A stretch of DNA of 64,000 nt from NCBI GenBank assembly GCA_015075185.1, contig JABTUW010000004.1:496001-560000 (forward strand). Reading direction: 5' to 3'. The DNA is from Anaerolineales bacterium. GTDB taxonomy: Bacteria; Chloroflexota; Anaerolineae; 4572-78; J111. The notes below the pieces were generated by a model. The model ran no database searches. It was not told the DNA's origin and saw only the letters and a program-made list of their open reading frames with translations. Shown piece by piece: positions 25,151-34,553 of this stretch. The translations under genes and the position numbers were made by a program. The stretch's first letter is position 1, and each line of letters opens with the position of its first letter.

Positions 25151-27715
25151 TCACTTCAGGACAGTGGGGGATGGTAGAGTAAGCGAAGTAACTTCGACGA
25201 TATTCTGCCCCTCATCGCCGCCGACAATGGGCAGCCGTTCCAGGGTTTGCGGGTTGTACAGGCCGGCCAGGAGCTTGTAGCGGCCTGGCGGCGTATCCGG
25301 GTGGAGCGAAATCTGGAAGGTATCCACAATCCACTCATCCTCGTCCCATTGATTGGTGGGTAATTCACTGCCGCCCAGGTGCGGGGTCCGGTCGGCCTGG
25401 CCCCAGATCTGCCCGGTCTCGTCCACCAGGTGGGCAAAGGTGGTGTACGGCTGAGGGATAGGCTGGCGGGCCTGCCATAAAAACTGGATCTCGAAAGTTT
25501 CACCTGCACCGGCTGCTTTTGAAGCCAGCGCCACATTAGCCCCGCCAAAGTTGACCATATTGCCAAAATTGGCCGAGGCGGCAAATTCAACCGGCGGTTT
25601 AACCAACTGGCGGACAGGAACTTTTCCGGCCAGATAGCCGGGGCTTGCTGCGGAAACGTTCTCCAGCGAAACCCAGAGTTGATAATCTCCGCGCGGTATT
25701 TCAGCCGGTATGGTCAAAAGATAATGACCCTCGACCGCCGAGGGACCGTTTGGGTCCAGCACCGGCCCCCTCCCTTCGGCCCAGACGCGTCCCGCTTCGT
25801 CGTTAAGCTTCACCATGACTGTCTGCCCGGCAGTGGTTGGCGTAGCCCCGCCCCAGACCAAGGTTAAGTGGGCCGGCTGTCCTGGTTCCGCCGCCCGCCG
25901 CTCCAGGCGATAGCCGCGTAAAATAAGCCCATTATCAAAATTAATATCACGCACCTCACGCAGTTGGGGGCCAGGGTAGAGCCAGACATAATCCAAGCCG
26001 GCCAGAGTGACGACGTGCTCCGGGGTGCGCGCGGCAAAATAAGGCCAAAACTCCGGAAAAGGATTACGATTTTGGATCTGGCGGAGGTAGATAATAATGT
26101 AGTCCGCTTCTTCTTTATAGTGGGCTTTGGTATAGCGCCCCTCGTAGAAGGGCACAAAGGTATCCCACAGGCTGGTCGCCGCCGTTAAATCACGCACATT
26201 TGGTTTTTGATTAAGATAAAAGGCCATATGATCCAGCCCTTCACCCGAACCCACTTTTATCAGGTGCGGAGCGAGCCATCTGCCGCCCACGACTGGATTT
26301 AAGTAGTTGAAATAGTAGGGAAAGTAGATCGCTGCCGAGACGATCTGGATGGCCAACAGCAAGGCGCTCCCCCAGATGTACAGGCTGGATGTTGAAAGCC
26401 GGGTGATGCCGGTCATTTTGGCACTCAGTTTAGCAATAAGAGCCAACACACCGACTGCCGCGAGCGCGTACAGCCCCGGAAATGTGGGCGAGGCGTAGCG
26501 CAGGTCACGGGTATCGGCGGGGGCCAGCAGCAGGTAAAAGAGAACAACAAAAATCGCCAGCCATTTAACAGTCCACCATGTTGGTGGCAAAGCGAGGCCG
26601 GAAGCGGGCGTAGACGAGCCAGCCAACCCTCCCGGTTCGTCTATTGGCGGCTTTTTGAACCAGCCCTGTTTTATGCCAACCAGCAGGCCAATCAGCCCGA
26701 TGAGCAGCGGAAGCGTGCTCTTAAAAATCCAATTGACTGGATAAAATAGAAAACCCAACTGCGGAACCGGATCGTCAAGGTACGGCAGCAGCGAGGGGTT
26801 GTCTTCGCTTTCAAGGCCGCTGCCGGAGTGATAGAAGGTCAGGCTGAGGGTTTCTACTGGGGCAGTCCACAAGGCCGGCCAGATGGCGATGATCGTAAGC
26901 AGGGCGACTATCCCCCACATGATACCTTCGGTCACTGCCCGCCGCCAATCGGCCCAATGGCGCGGCCAGCCTTTTTCAAACAGGAGGAAGATCGCCGCAA
27001 AAACAAACAAGTAAAGCGCTGTAGGCTTGGTCGCCAATGCCAGCCCGGCCAGTAGCCCCGACAGCAGCAGCCACCCAATGGGCCAGACCCTAAAGGTCTT
27101 TAAGACCTTTAGGGTCTTCATGGGGCTGTGTCTCCTGTAGTAAAGCAAGGTCAAGAGGGACAAATTTATGGCGATGCAAACCGTTATGTCATTATGGACC
27201 AACCGCGACAAGCCCATAAAAAAGGGATCAAAGACGAGCAGCAGGGTGGCCAGCAGCGAGACGCCGGGCTTAAGGAGTTGGCTTAACAAAAGGTAAAAAC
27301 TAACCAAAAATAAACTGGCCAGCAAGATGAACGGCCAGCGAGTCCATGCATAGAAATCAAGAGGTATTTTTTCAGTCTTCAGGGGAACTAGGGCCAGATA
27401 ATCACTCAAGTTGTCCACCGGCCGGGCTGAGTCAGCCCAATATTTGGTGGCCAGTCCTAGACCACCCAACCACATCACGGGAACTCCAGAGGCATATGTT
27501 TCGCCTCCATCCAGGGGGGCAGCTTCGGCGCTGGCCTGGGCAAAATTGCCCGCCAAGATAACTCGCCAGAAGAAAGCCGAGCGATAAACCCAGCGCGCCT
27601 CATCTATGGCTATAAACGCATCCAGCCCCAGTGCTCGCGGCACAAAAGCCACAATAAAAATGACCAGGCAAATGAGCCAGGCTGGTTGATTTTTTTGCCC
27701 CGAAAAGAGACTCAA
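25151..27715 (-). CDS. GT39/ArnT-like membrane glycosyltransferase with two beta-sandwich domains
   Basis: 854 residues from TTG 27715, preceded by AGGGA at about 6 nt; no ATG lies before the first helix. Asp38-Glu39 in AIDEARWVYRS, then SGVPVMWLGG. The second loop has SRLVHNDI. After the last helix come FPYYFNYLNPVVGG and VGSGEGLDHMAFYL. The C-terminal beta domains start near residues 600 and 725. The last one has the full pattern (LPTNQW, HPDTPPGRYKLLAGLY, LERLP). A perfect palindrome (27085-27117) is read as residues about 200-211 in a cytoplasmic loop. It sits 18 bp upstream of the frameshifted GT-C gene. Substrate unknown. Confidence 0.84.
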   Translation of the reverse strand: MSLFSGQKNQPAWLICLVIFIVAFVPRALGLDAFIAIDEARWVYRSAFFWRVILAGNFAQASAEAAPLDGGETYASGVPVMWLGGLGLATKYWADSARPVDNLSDYLALVPLKTEKIPLDFYAWTRWPFILLASLFLVSFYLLLSQLLKPGVSLLATLLLVFDPFFMGLSRLVHNDITVCIAINLSLLTLLYYRRHSPMKTLKVLKTFRVWPIGWLLLSGLLAGLALATKPTALYLFVFAAIFLLFEKGWPRHWADWRRAVTEGIMWGIVALLTIIAIWPALWTAPVETLSLTFYHSGSGLESEDNPSLLPYLDDPVPQLGFLFYPVNWIFKSTLPLLIGLIGLLVGIKQGWFKKPPIDEPGGLAGSSTPASGLALPPTWWTVKWLAIFVVLFYLLLAPADTRDLRYASPTFPGLYALAAVGVLALIAKLSAKMTGITRLSTSSLYIWGSALLLAIQIVSAAIYFPYYFNYLNPVVGGRWLAPHLIKVGSGEGLDHMAFYLNQKPNVRDLTAATSLWDTFVPFYEGRYTKAHYKEEADYIIIYLRQIQNRNPFPEFWPYFAARTPEHVVTLAGLDYVWLYPGPQLREVRDINFDNGLILRGYRLERRAAEPGQPAHLTLVWGGATPTTAGQTVMVKLNDEAGRVWAEGRGPVLDPNGPSAVEGHYLLTIPAEIPRGDYQLWVSLENVSAASPGYLAGKVPVRQLVKPPVEFAASANFGNMVNFGGANVALASKAAGAGETFEIQFLWQARQPIPQPYTTFAHLVDETGQIWGQADRTPHLGGSELPTNQWDEDEWIVDTFQISLHPDTPPGRYKLLAGLYNPQTLERLPIVGGDEGQNIVEVTSLTLPSPTVLK
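27085..27117. repeat. Perfect 16-bp palindrome inside a coding region
   Basis: AGACCCTAAAGGTCTT (27085-27100) is followed by one base and its exact complement (27102-27117). It is translated as part of KTLKVLKTFRVW, just before the membrane helix that begins WPIGWLLLSG. Palindromes of this kind are normally intergenic; here it adds a basic loop without breaking the frame. Confidence 0.85.
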
Positions 27716-27908
27716 TTGTTTCCCTACAGTTATATAAGTAAGCCGGCTGGAAGACTGGGGGATTGGGTAGGTATTGTCTCTTTATCCAGCCTTCCAACCC
27801 TCCAGACTCAATAGAACAGCCCAACCAAAATTGAATTTTACGGCAAAGGCATGATTAAGGCAAGCAGGTTGAGGGTTATACTCGCTCAGGTTTAGCGGGT
27901 AAGAGGGG

Positions 27909-30059
27909 CTACTTGAGGATAATGGCCGGATCTTTTTCAGAAATGGCGACATCAGCGATGGTCGAGCCATCCTGGTCTTGTAAGGTTACGGTCAGCCGGT
28001 ACTCGCCCGGCGGCGTAGCGGGGGGAAGGGTCAGCATTCCCAACCACTCGACTACCGCGCCTTCCAGCCACTCACCTTTTAGGGAGGCCGACTGCCAAAC
28101 ATCCGATTTTGGACTGCCCTTTTGGGCGTGGATATTCGGTGAGGGATTGTGAATGGGCACAAGAGTCGCGGCAAAGCTGCTGCCCACCGGCAGAGGGCCG
28201 AGCACTCGCAAGAAAAGGGTCACAGACACTTCATAAATTTTTGAACCGTTACCTGCATCATCGCTGACCGGATTAGGGGCGACTCTGCTGCCTGTTACCT
28301 TGTAAGCCAGCAATTGAGCGACCCCCTCAATTTTGGGCGCGCCACTGGCGCTCTGCGCCGCCGGAGCCTGGTAGACTTCAACCCAGCGGGCGCCGTCCTC
28401 CTGCGACGGACGGCCTGTTGGTCCGATATTCACCACAAAAACCGGCTCATGAGTCCGAAAATAATTAATCAAGCCGGGGTAGGGTTTCTCTCGCTGGAAC
28501 TGGTTGATGTAAAAGACGACGTAATCGGCGGCAAGCTGGGCGCGGCCATCATCGGCAAAGCTGGCCCGCTGGCCGACAGAATACGGCGCGAAAATATCGC
28601 TGTACCAGGCTGAAACGGACAGCGACTCGGCGTTGGGCAAATTGTTCAAGTAGCCGGCCGCCAGCTCCAACCCCTCACCCCACCCGACCGGCACCTGCGC
28701 TGCCGCCCGTTCCGGACCGCCCAGCAGCGGGTTGTAATAGGTCAGATAATACGGCGCGGCAAGAATAGCCGAGACAAGCTGGAAGCCAACCAGTCCGGCT
28801 AGTAGAAAATTTGAAATAGTAGAAAAGGAATATCTCCCCTGCCCCTGGCCTCTCCGGGCCACTTCGTCTGCGCCCCTGCTCCACCGCCCCATCTTCTCCA
28901 GGCCAATTGCTGCCAGGAAAATAAGGGCGGGGATAACCGCCATCACGTAGCGGTCTAACTTTTTGGGACTGATATTGGCAAAAACGATGATAAAAATAAC
29001 AAACGCAACAATGACCCAGGTTACGGTAAGTTCCAGGTCAGGCCGGGAGAAACGGGCGGGAGGCGCAGATCCTCCGGAAGGCTTTGCTCTTAAGCGTGAA
29101 ATCAGCCAGGCCAGGGTCATAAGTAAGCCCAGCAGAACGACCGGGGTCAGCCGGAAAGCGAGAGCATAGGGATAAAACCAGGGGCCGGGGTCATCGAGAG
29201 TTTGTCCCAGGAAGAATGCATCATGTCCCTCCCCCACTCCGCCCACCTCAAATGAGTCTAGATACATTTGCCGCAGCGTCGCCGCCGGGGCGACCCATAA
29301 AGCCGGCCAGAGCAGAACAAAGACGGCCAGGGCAACGACTCCCCAAACAGCCAGTACCCCCACCCACTGCCGGACGGCTGCCCAGCCGCGCCTGGGCCAG
29401 TCAAAGGCCAGGACGACTGGGCCCAAGCAAGCGATGAATAAACCGATGAGCGGCGCGGGTAGTTTGGTCAGCAGGGCCAGGCCGGCCAGCACGGAAGAAA
29501 AGAGGAGGGAAGGATGAAATTTGTGGCTCGGGGATACTCTTAGCCAGTAGAACAGAAAAGCGAGCAGGGAGAGAAACATCAAAATGGCGACGACGGCATC
29601 GCCGTTGAGGATGCGCGAGTGAGCGATGAAAAAGGGATCAAAGGCCAGGAGGAGGGCAGCCACTACCGGAATTTTGCCGGGGAGAAGCTTCCGGCCTAAC
29701 CGATAGACACCGCCGACGCCCAGGGAGGTAAGGATGACCGGGGTCAAACGCAGCCAGCCAATCGCCGCGGGTAGATGCTCGACGGCTCCTTGGGCGCATT
29801 GGCCCACATCAGTCGCCGCCAGGCATCTGGCCCAGAGGGTTAAGGCGCCACCCCAGGCAATCGTAATGCCGGGAAAGAAGTGCCAATAGGTTTGAGCCAG
29901 GTCGCCGGAGCGGAGGGCCAGTAGAAATTGGGCTGCGCCTTCGGCCCATTTGACCTCGTCAATGGTGAGGAACGTGTCCAGCGCATAAAGACGAGGCAGC
30001 AAAGCGGCCAGGAATATAAGGAGCGGGAGACGTAAAGCGGGAGGTATTATATGTGTCAT
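27909..30059 (-). CDS. GT39/ArnT-like membrane glycosyltransferase, single beta domain
   Basis: 716 residues. ATG 30059 overlaps the stop of the upstream gene by 4 nt. Asp34-Glu35 in TIDEVKWAEGA, then FFPGITIAW. The second loop reads SRILNGDA. Conserved LAGLALLTKLP, LLWPALW, FRLTPVVLLG, KKLDRYVMAVIPAL and GWGEGLELAAGYL are all present. One C-terminal beta domain (about 585-716) ends in TLPPATPPGEYRLTVTL. The 193-bp gap downstream (27716-27908) holds only short degenerate tandem units (CCAGCCTTCC type). Probably cotranscribed with 30056-32194. Confidence 0.84.
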   Translation of the reverse strand: MTHIIPPALRLPLLIFLAALLPRLYALDTFLTIDEVKWAEGAAQFLLALRSGDLAQTYWHFFPGITIAWGGALTLWARCLAATDVGQCAQGAVEHLPAAIGWLRLTPVILTSLGVGGVYRLGRKLLPGKIPVVAALLLAFDPFFIAHSRILNGDAVVAILMFLSLLAFLFYWLRVSPSHKFHPSLLFSSVLAGLALLTKLPAPLIGLFIACLGPVVLAFDWPRRGWAAVRQWVGVLAVWGVVALAVFVLLWPALWVAPAATLRQMYLDSFEVGGVGEGHDAFFLGQTLDDPGPWFYPYALAFRLTPVVLLGLLMTLAWLISRLRAKPSGGSAPPARFSRPDLELTVTWVIVAFVIFIIVFANISPKKLDRYVMAVIPALIFLAAIGLEKMGRWSRGADEVARRGQGQGRYSFSTISNFLLAGLVGFQLVSAILAAPYYLTYYNPLLGGPERAAAQVPVGWGEGLELAAGYLNNLPNAESLSVSAWYSDIFAPYSVGQRASFADDGRAQLAADYVVFYINQFQREKPYPGLINYFRTHEPVFVVNIGPTGRPSQEDGARWVEVYQAPAAQSASGAPKIEGVAQLLAYKVTGSRVAPNPVSDDAGNGSKIYEVSVTLFLRVLGPLPVGSSFAATLVPIHNPSPNIHAQKGSPKSDVWQSASLKGEWLEGAVVEWLGMLTLPPATPPGEYRLTVTLQDQDGSTIADVAISEKDPAIILK

Positions 30060-32194
30060 TGCACTACTAGCGGCCCCAGGATGAGAGCATTTTCGCCGGA
30101 AGTGTCGTTGCGGAGGGGCAGCCGCTCCAGATTATCGGGGCGATACAGGCCGACATAAATATTGTAACGACCCGGCGGCAAGTCTGGCGGCAGAGACAGC
30201 CAGGTGACTTCCTGGATGATGCCGCCGGCGGGCCAGGTCGAGGTGGGGACCAGGCCCTGGTAAGGCTGGTGGTCGGCGCTCGCCAGGATGGTATTCGCTG
30301 CATTACGAAGCTGGACAAAAACGGCGTAATCGGTATCGAGTTGAGTTTGAGCCTGCCAAACAAGCGTCAGCGCCATGCGCTCGCCCGGTGACACGGCTCC
30401 CCCTGTCTTGGCCAGGGAGGGAGTTAGGGTATACCCGTGAAAAATGATCTGGCCGTCGAAATCGGCCTGGAGAGGGGTCGCCGGGCGTGGGTCTGTATTG
30501 ACCTTGGCAAAGTATAAATCATCTTCGGCGTAGTGGAATCGCCCCAGGTAGGTCTGTTTGACCCAGTCCATGTAGTCGGGCAAATACTGGGGGATCCGGT
30601 TGGACACGGCCGCGACCAACTGGCAGTCGTCACGGTCGGTGAGGGTAATGAGTTCGGGGGTGGTCAGCGCGCCTGACTCCAGGCGGTTGGTTGAAACCTC
30701 GGCCAGTTCGGGCGGAGTCATGCGCCCGCTCCAGTAGAGCAGCGGCATGTCGTCAGAAATCAGGCAATCGCCGGGGGCGGTGACGGCCTCGATGAAAGCC
30801 AGAGCTTCTGCCTCGTCGGTGGGAGGCTGGGGCATGGCCGCTCTTTCGCGCCAGAGGGCCAGCGCCGCCGGGACGTGCCAGGCAAAAAGCTCGATAAGCA
30901 GCATCAAGCCCACCAGTACGATAATTTTCGATTTTCGACTGCCCATCTGAGGGACATAGGTTTTCGATTGCAGCCCTCTAAAGGCCAAAGACCAATGTGC
31001 AACGGCTATACCGCCAAATACAGCCAGTGGGGGAATCAGGATGAGATAGTGCTTATAACGGATGGGGTTATGAACCGCGAGCATCCCCAGAGCTAAAACT
31101 AACCAGGCCAGCAGCAGCCAGCGGCCCTGCTGGCGACGGACCCAGGCGGCGCCTATCCCGATCACTCCCAGAATCACCAGCGCAGCATCTTCTTGAACAA
31201 ACATGACCGCTCGCTCATAACGCGGCGGCCAGAAAGGCTCAGCTTCGACCGAGGCCGCCCTGGCTTCCAGCCGCTGAGCGACAACCTGCCGCACCAGCGA
31301 ATTAATATTGAAAGCAGAGATCAACACGAGGGTCGGCAGCAGCACTGCCAGGCCCCAGATGAATAAATTGAGTAGAAGAGGCGGGAGGCGACCTCCATTC
31401 GAGGGCAGGTGAGGCGAGGAGGCATTACCGGGGTGATACCAATGTGCAATCAGGATTAAGGGGATCAGGATGAGGACGAAGGGTGATAGAAGCTTGGTCA
31501 GCAGGCTGGCAGAGAGGCACAGGCCGGACAGAATTAATAAAATGCGCTGCCGCATGATTGACTCATTCACTCGCCGGGTCGCTGCTCCCTGCCAGGCCAG
31601 CCAGATTGCCCAGACCGACCAGGCGACCGAGGGAAACTCGGCCAGAATCGCCCGCGACGGCTCCAGCAAAACCGGCGAAAACAGAGTCAGCATGGCGGCA
31701 ACCAGGCCGGCGACCGTTCCAGCCACCTGGCGAGCCAAGAGGGCAATCCCGACGACGCCAAACAGGGTATAGAGAACGCTAAACCAGCGCTGGGCTGCCT
31801 CGGTCGGCCATAACTGCCAGACAGCGTTAATCGCCAGGGGATAGAGGGGGGGATACGTAATATAAACTTCGCTGTAGGGTTGATACCCGGCTGACAGCAG
31901 GCGCAGCCACATCAGATGAATCCCTTCATCGGGTGAAAGGGGGAAACTGTTGAGCAGTCTCGCCCGTAAAGCGACCGCCGCCAGGGTAAGGATAAGCAAA
32001 CTCAGCCAAAAAACGCGCGAATTTTGAGTTGTGAGGGGTGTGTTTTGCGTACTCAAAAGTTTTACTTTAGCAGTAGAAACCGGATCAGCTTCGGTCTGAG
32101 CGGCTTCGCTTGATTGCCGAACCCACTGATTTATAGTAGGATAAGCGCGGTTTGGCAAAAGTGAAGGAGCAGAATATTTTAGAGTCCACCCCAC
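30056..32194 (-). CDS. GT39-like membrane glycosyltransferase (YPPLYP type)
   Basis: Up to 712 residues. The start is uncertain: the longest form begins at GTG 32194 and would overlap the divergent gene by 43 nt. A TTG at 32056, just before the first helix, is a shorter choice. Downstream of the helix: LSPDEGIHLMW with the Asp-Glu pair, then YITYPPLYPLA, seen in a separate GT39 branch. The second loop reads EPSRAILAEFP. After the helices (to about residue 410) there is an extracytoplasmic region with DCLISDDMPLLYWSGR, then one beta-sandwich module (about 575-712) with LVPTSTWPAGG and LPPDLPPGRYNIYVGLY. Its stop overlaps the next GT-C start. Substrate unknown. Confidence 0.82.
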   Translation of the reverse strand: MGWTLKYSAPSLLPNRAYPTINQWVRQSSEAAQTEADPVSTAKVKLLSTQNTPLTTQNSRVFWLSLLILTLAAVALRARLLNSFPLSPDEGIHLMWLRLLSAGYQPYSEVYITYPPLYPLAINAVWQLWPTEAAQRWFSVLYTLFGVVGIALLARQVAGTVAGLVAAMLTLFSPVLLEPSRAILAEFPSVAWSVWAIWLAWQGAATRRVNESIMRQRILLILSGLCLSASLLTKLLSPFVLILIPLILIAHWYHPGNASSPHLPSNGGRLPPLLLNLFIWGLAVLLPTLVLISAFNINSLVRQVVAQRLEARAASVEAEPFWPPRYERAVMFVQEDAALVILGVIGIGAAWVRRQQGRWLLLAWLVLALGMLAVHNPIRYKHYLILIPPLAVFGGIAVAHWSLAFRGLQSKTYVPQMGSRKSKIIVLVGLMLLIELFAWHVPAALALWRERAAMPQPPTDEAEALAFIEAVTAPGDCLISDDMPLLYWSGRMTPPELAEVSTNRLESGALTTPELITLTDRDDCQLVAAVSNRIPQYLPDYMDWVKQTYLGRFHYAEDDLYFAKVNTDPRPATPLQADFDGQIIFHGYTLTPSLAKTGGAVSPGERMALTLVWQAQTQLDTDYAVFVQLRNAANTILASADHQPYQGLVPTSTWPAGGIIQEVTWLSLPPDLPPGRYNIYVGLYRPDNLERLPLRNDTSGENALILGPLVVQ
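32110..32137 (+). promoter_or_regulatory. Possible sigma70-type promoter for 32152-34551
   Basis: TTGATT (32110-32115), 16 bases, TATAGT (32132-32137). Transcription would start close to the start codon. The region also holds the 5' end of the divergent gene if its long form is used. Weak evidence. Confidence 0.35.
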
Positions 32195-34551
32195 AGCGTT
32201 TAATTCCGGCTGATAAAAGTCTGGCGGCCTTTTTGGCTCTGCTTTTATTTGGCCTGTACATGTTCACCTTTGATGGCACATTGCACAGCACCGACGGGTT
32301 AGCCATGTTCGCTGTTACCGAGAATCTGGTTAAACACGTCCAGTTTGATATTCGCCAGTTAGAAAATTGGGAAAACGTCACTTTGGGTGTTGATGGAAAA
32401 CCTTACACCGTTTTTCCTATCGGCCCCACCCTGTTCATGCTGCCTCTGTTTGCTTTAGCCTTAGTTTTTCCAGGTTTGGGTCTCACCCAAACCACGATGA
32501 TCCTGATGCCCTTGTGCAGCGCCCTCAGTGCTGCCTATCTATACCTTATTGCCCGGAGGCTGGGCTACTCACCCGGAATTAGCGTGGTCACGAGTCTATT
32601 AGCTGGGCTAGGTACGATGACCTGGCTGCGGACTCGAGATCTGGTAGCCGACCCGCTTATCCTGCTCGGCTTTACGGCCACACTTTATTATGCCCTGGCT
32701 TACCGGCAAGACCAGAAGTTAGGTTACGCGGCTCTTATGGGCTTATCTTTGGGCTTTACCGTATTAAACAAGGTAATCAATGCCACAACAGTTCCTTTTT
32801 TTCTGTGGTATTTAGTTGTGCCAGGGTTTGATGTTTTTCGCTTTAAAAAGTTCCACTGGCGAGCCGGATTTATTACTGTACTGCCCGTTGTTGCCGCCAT
32901 CTTGATAACAGGTATTTATAACGAGTTACGCTTCGGCAGTTACTTTGACAGCGGGTTTCGAGGCCCGATCACCTTTAGCACCCCAGCCTGGATTGGCTTT
33001 ATTGGGGTCATTATTAGTCCATACAAAAGCCTGTTATTGTATGTACCGCTTTTCTTGCTTATCCCCTTTGTAATCAAGGAAACCTGGCAAAAACATTCCC
33101 GGGAAGTGATTTTGATTTTAGCAATACTGTTTAGCCAGATGCTTCTTTTTGGGGCTTGGCACGATTGGGGTGGTGGTAAAAATTGGGGACCAAGATATTT
33201 GGTCCCCCTGAATGGCCTGCTGACCGTACTCTTGCTCCCTTTTATTGAACGCGCTTTCCAATCCAACCACTGGCGTCAGGGCGCTATTTTGATTATTTTT
33301 GGCCTAATGAGTTTGCTCATGCAAATTTTGGGTCTCTCTGCCCGCGACGACCCCTTTCTGGGAGCGGCTAATTTCTGGACACCCCCGCCGCATCTTTCTT
33401 TTTGGGGCGAACTCCGCTGGGATAACCCGGCTCAGTGGCCTATCTGGGGACACTTGCTGTTGTTTGATCTGCGTAATATTCCAGTGATTTGGCGCTGGGA
33501 GTGGGCTGGGATTACTCATTTCGCCTTAACCCCTTTCCTGGTTACGTGGTTAATTATATTTCTCGGTCTGGTCGGTATCGTCACAATTATTCGGCGCGGT
33601 CAAGATAGCAAAGGTTCAATTCTGCTAAAAACCTGGTTTTTTATGGGGACTTGGCTGATTGCTCTAGCAGGGACCGCAATTATCCTCTGGGCTAGCTATC
33701 CCGATCCACGTTCGATTAAAGACCCCAAAGAAGCCGCAGAATTATGGCCCGCTTATCAGCAATTGATGACTCAACTCCCCACGCTTGTCACTCCCAATGA
33801 TGCACTTATATTCACCGATCGGCGTCTTGAATTCTACTTGTTGGACACCGATAAATCAGCCGCGCAACGGTACGTGTTAGCCAAGCCGACCCAACCTCTT
33901 ATTTTAGAAACTATTCCTAAATTATTACAGGAACAGGCAGGCAAACAGGGCCGTGTCTGGCTGGTCACCGACCCCCTCGATAACCGTCAGCTTGCCTACG
34001 CCACCCAATTGTGGCTGCAAGCGCATGCTGCCCCTACTGAGAGTTACATTTTTGGCGACAGTGTCCGCCTGAGCGCCTTTGAGTCACTTCCATCCAATGG
34101 TCCCTGGGAACCTATCCCCCCAGAGCCGCCCTTAACCGTATTGGTAGCCCCCGACGATTACAAGTTTCACCGCATCGCCGCCCTCCTGGGCTGGAACTGG
34201 CCTGACCTCAACCCGGACGCGCCGGCATCCTTTCAAACCGGACAAACTTATCGTTTTGAGCTTTTCTGGGTTTATTATGGCAAAGCGCCCGAGGATACAT
34301 TTTTTGTCCGCTTGCTGGACTCGACCCGCCGGCCCGTCAGCGAAGCCTGGCTTTCGCCCCAGCCAGAGAACGGCATCATTGACGGACAATTGATGATGGA
34401 AAAAGGCGCTGTCCTTATCCCGGCTGAGCTGGCCCCCGGCCTTTACCATCTCCAACTTGGCTTCTCGACTTCCGCTGTAGAAGCAGGCGAGTTAATTTTT
34501 GATCTCCCCACCGAGCTAACCAAGATTAGGGTCATCCACAAAAATAGTTAA
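32152..34551 (+). CDS. GT39-like membrane glycosyltransferase, plus-strand single gene
   Basis: 799 residues from TTG 32152, with AGGAT about 10 nt upstream; GTG 32161 is an alternative and no ATG lies before the first helix. The first outer loop has HSTDG (Asp48) instead of the Asp-Glu pair of the others, followed by VDGKPYTVFPIGP. A late conserved WHDWGGGKNWGPRYLVP motif (about 340-356) marks a different GT39 branch. The C-terminal region (about 525-799) is extracytoplasmic. It ends in a beta module with WVYYGKAPEDTFFVRLLDS and LIPAELAPGLYHLQLGF. Unlike its neighbours it stands alone between two minus-strand genes and contains no obvious repeat tract. Codons look slightly less GC-rich. Substrate unknown. 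Confidence 0.82.
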   Translation: MAKVKEQNILESTPQRLIPADKSLAAFLALLLFGLYMFTFDGTLHSTDGLAMFAVTENLVKHVQFDIRQLENWENVTLGVDGKPYTVFPIGPTLFMLPLFALALVFPGLGLTQTTMILMPLCSALSAAYLYLIARRLGYSPGISVVTSLLAGLGTMTWLRTRDLVADPLILLGFTATLYYALAYRQDQKLGYAALMGLSLGFTVLNKVINATTVPFFLWYLVVPGFDVFRFKKFHWRAGFITVLPVVAAILITGIYNELRFGSYFDSGFRGPITFSTPAWIGFIGVIISPYKSLLLYVPLFLLIPFVIKETWQKHSREVILILAILFSQMLLFGAWHDWGGGKNWGPRYLVPLNGLLTVLLLPFIERAFQSNHWRQGAILIIFGLMSLLMQILGLSARDDPFLGAANFWTPPPHLSFWGELRWDNPAQWPIWGHLLLFDLRNIPVIWRWEWAGITHFALTPFLVTWLIIFLGLVGIVTIIRRGQDSKGSILLKTWFFMGTWLIALAGTAIILWASYPDPRSIKDPKEAAELWPAYQQLMTQLPTLVTPNDALIFTDRRLEFYLLDTDKSAAQRYVLAKPTQPLILETIPKLLQEQAGKQGRVWLVTDPLDNRQLAYATQLWLQAHAAPTESYIFGDSVRLSAFESLPSNGPWEPIPPEPPLTVLVAPDDYKFHRIAALLGWNWPDLNPDAPASFQTGQTYRFELFWVYYGKAPEDTFFVRLLDSTRRPVSEAWLSPQPENGIIDGQLMMEKGAVLIPAELAPGLYHLQLGFSTSAVEAGELIFDLPTELTKIRVIHKNS

Positions 34552-34553
34552 AA

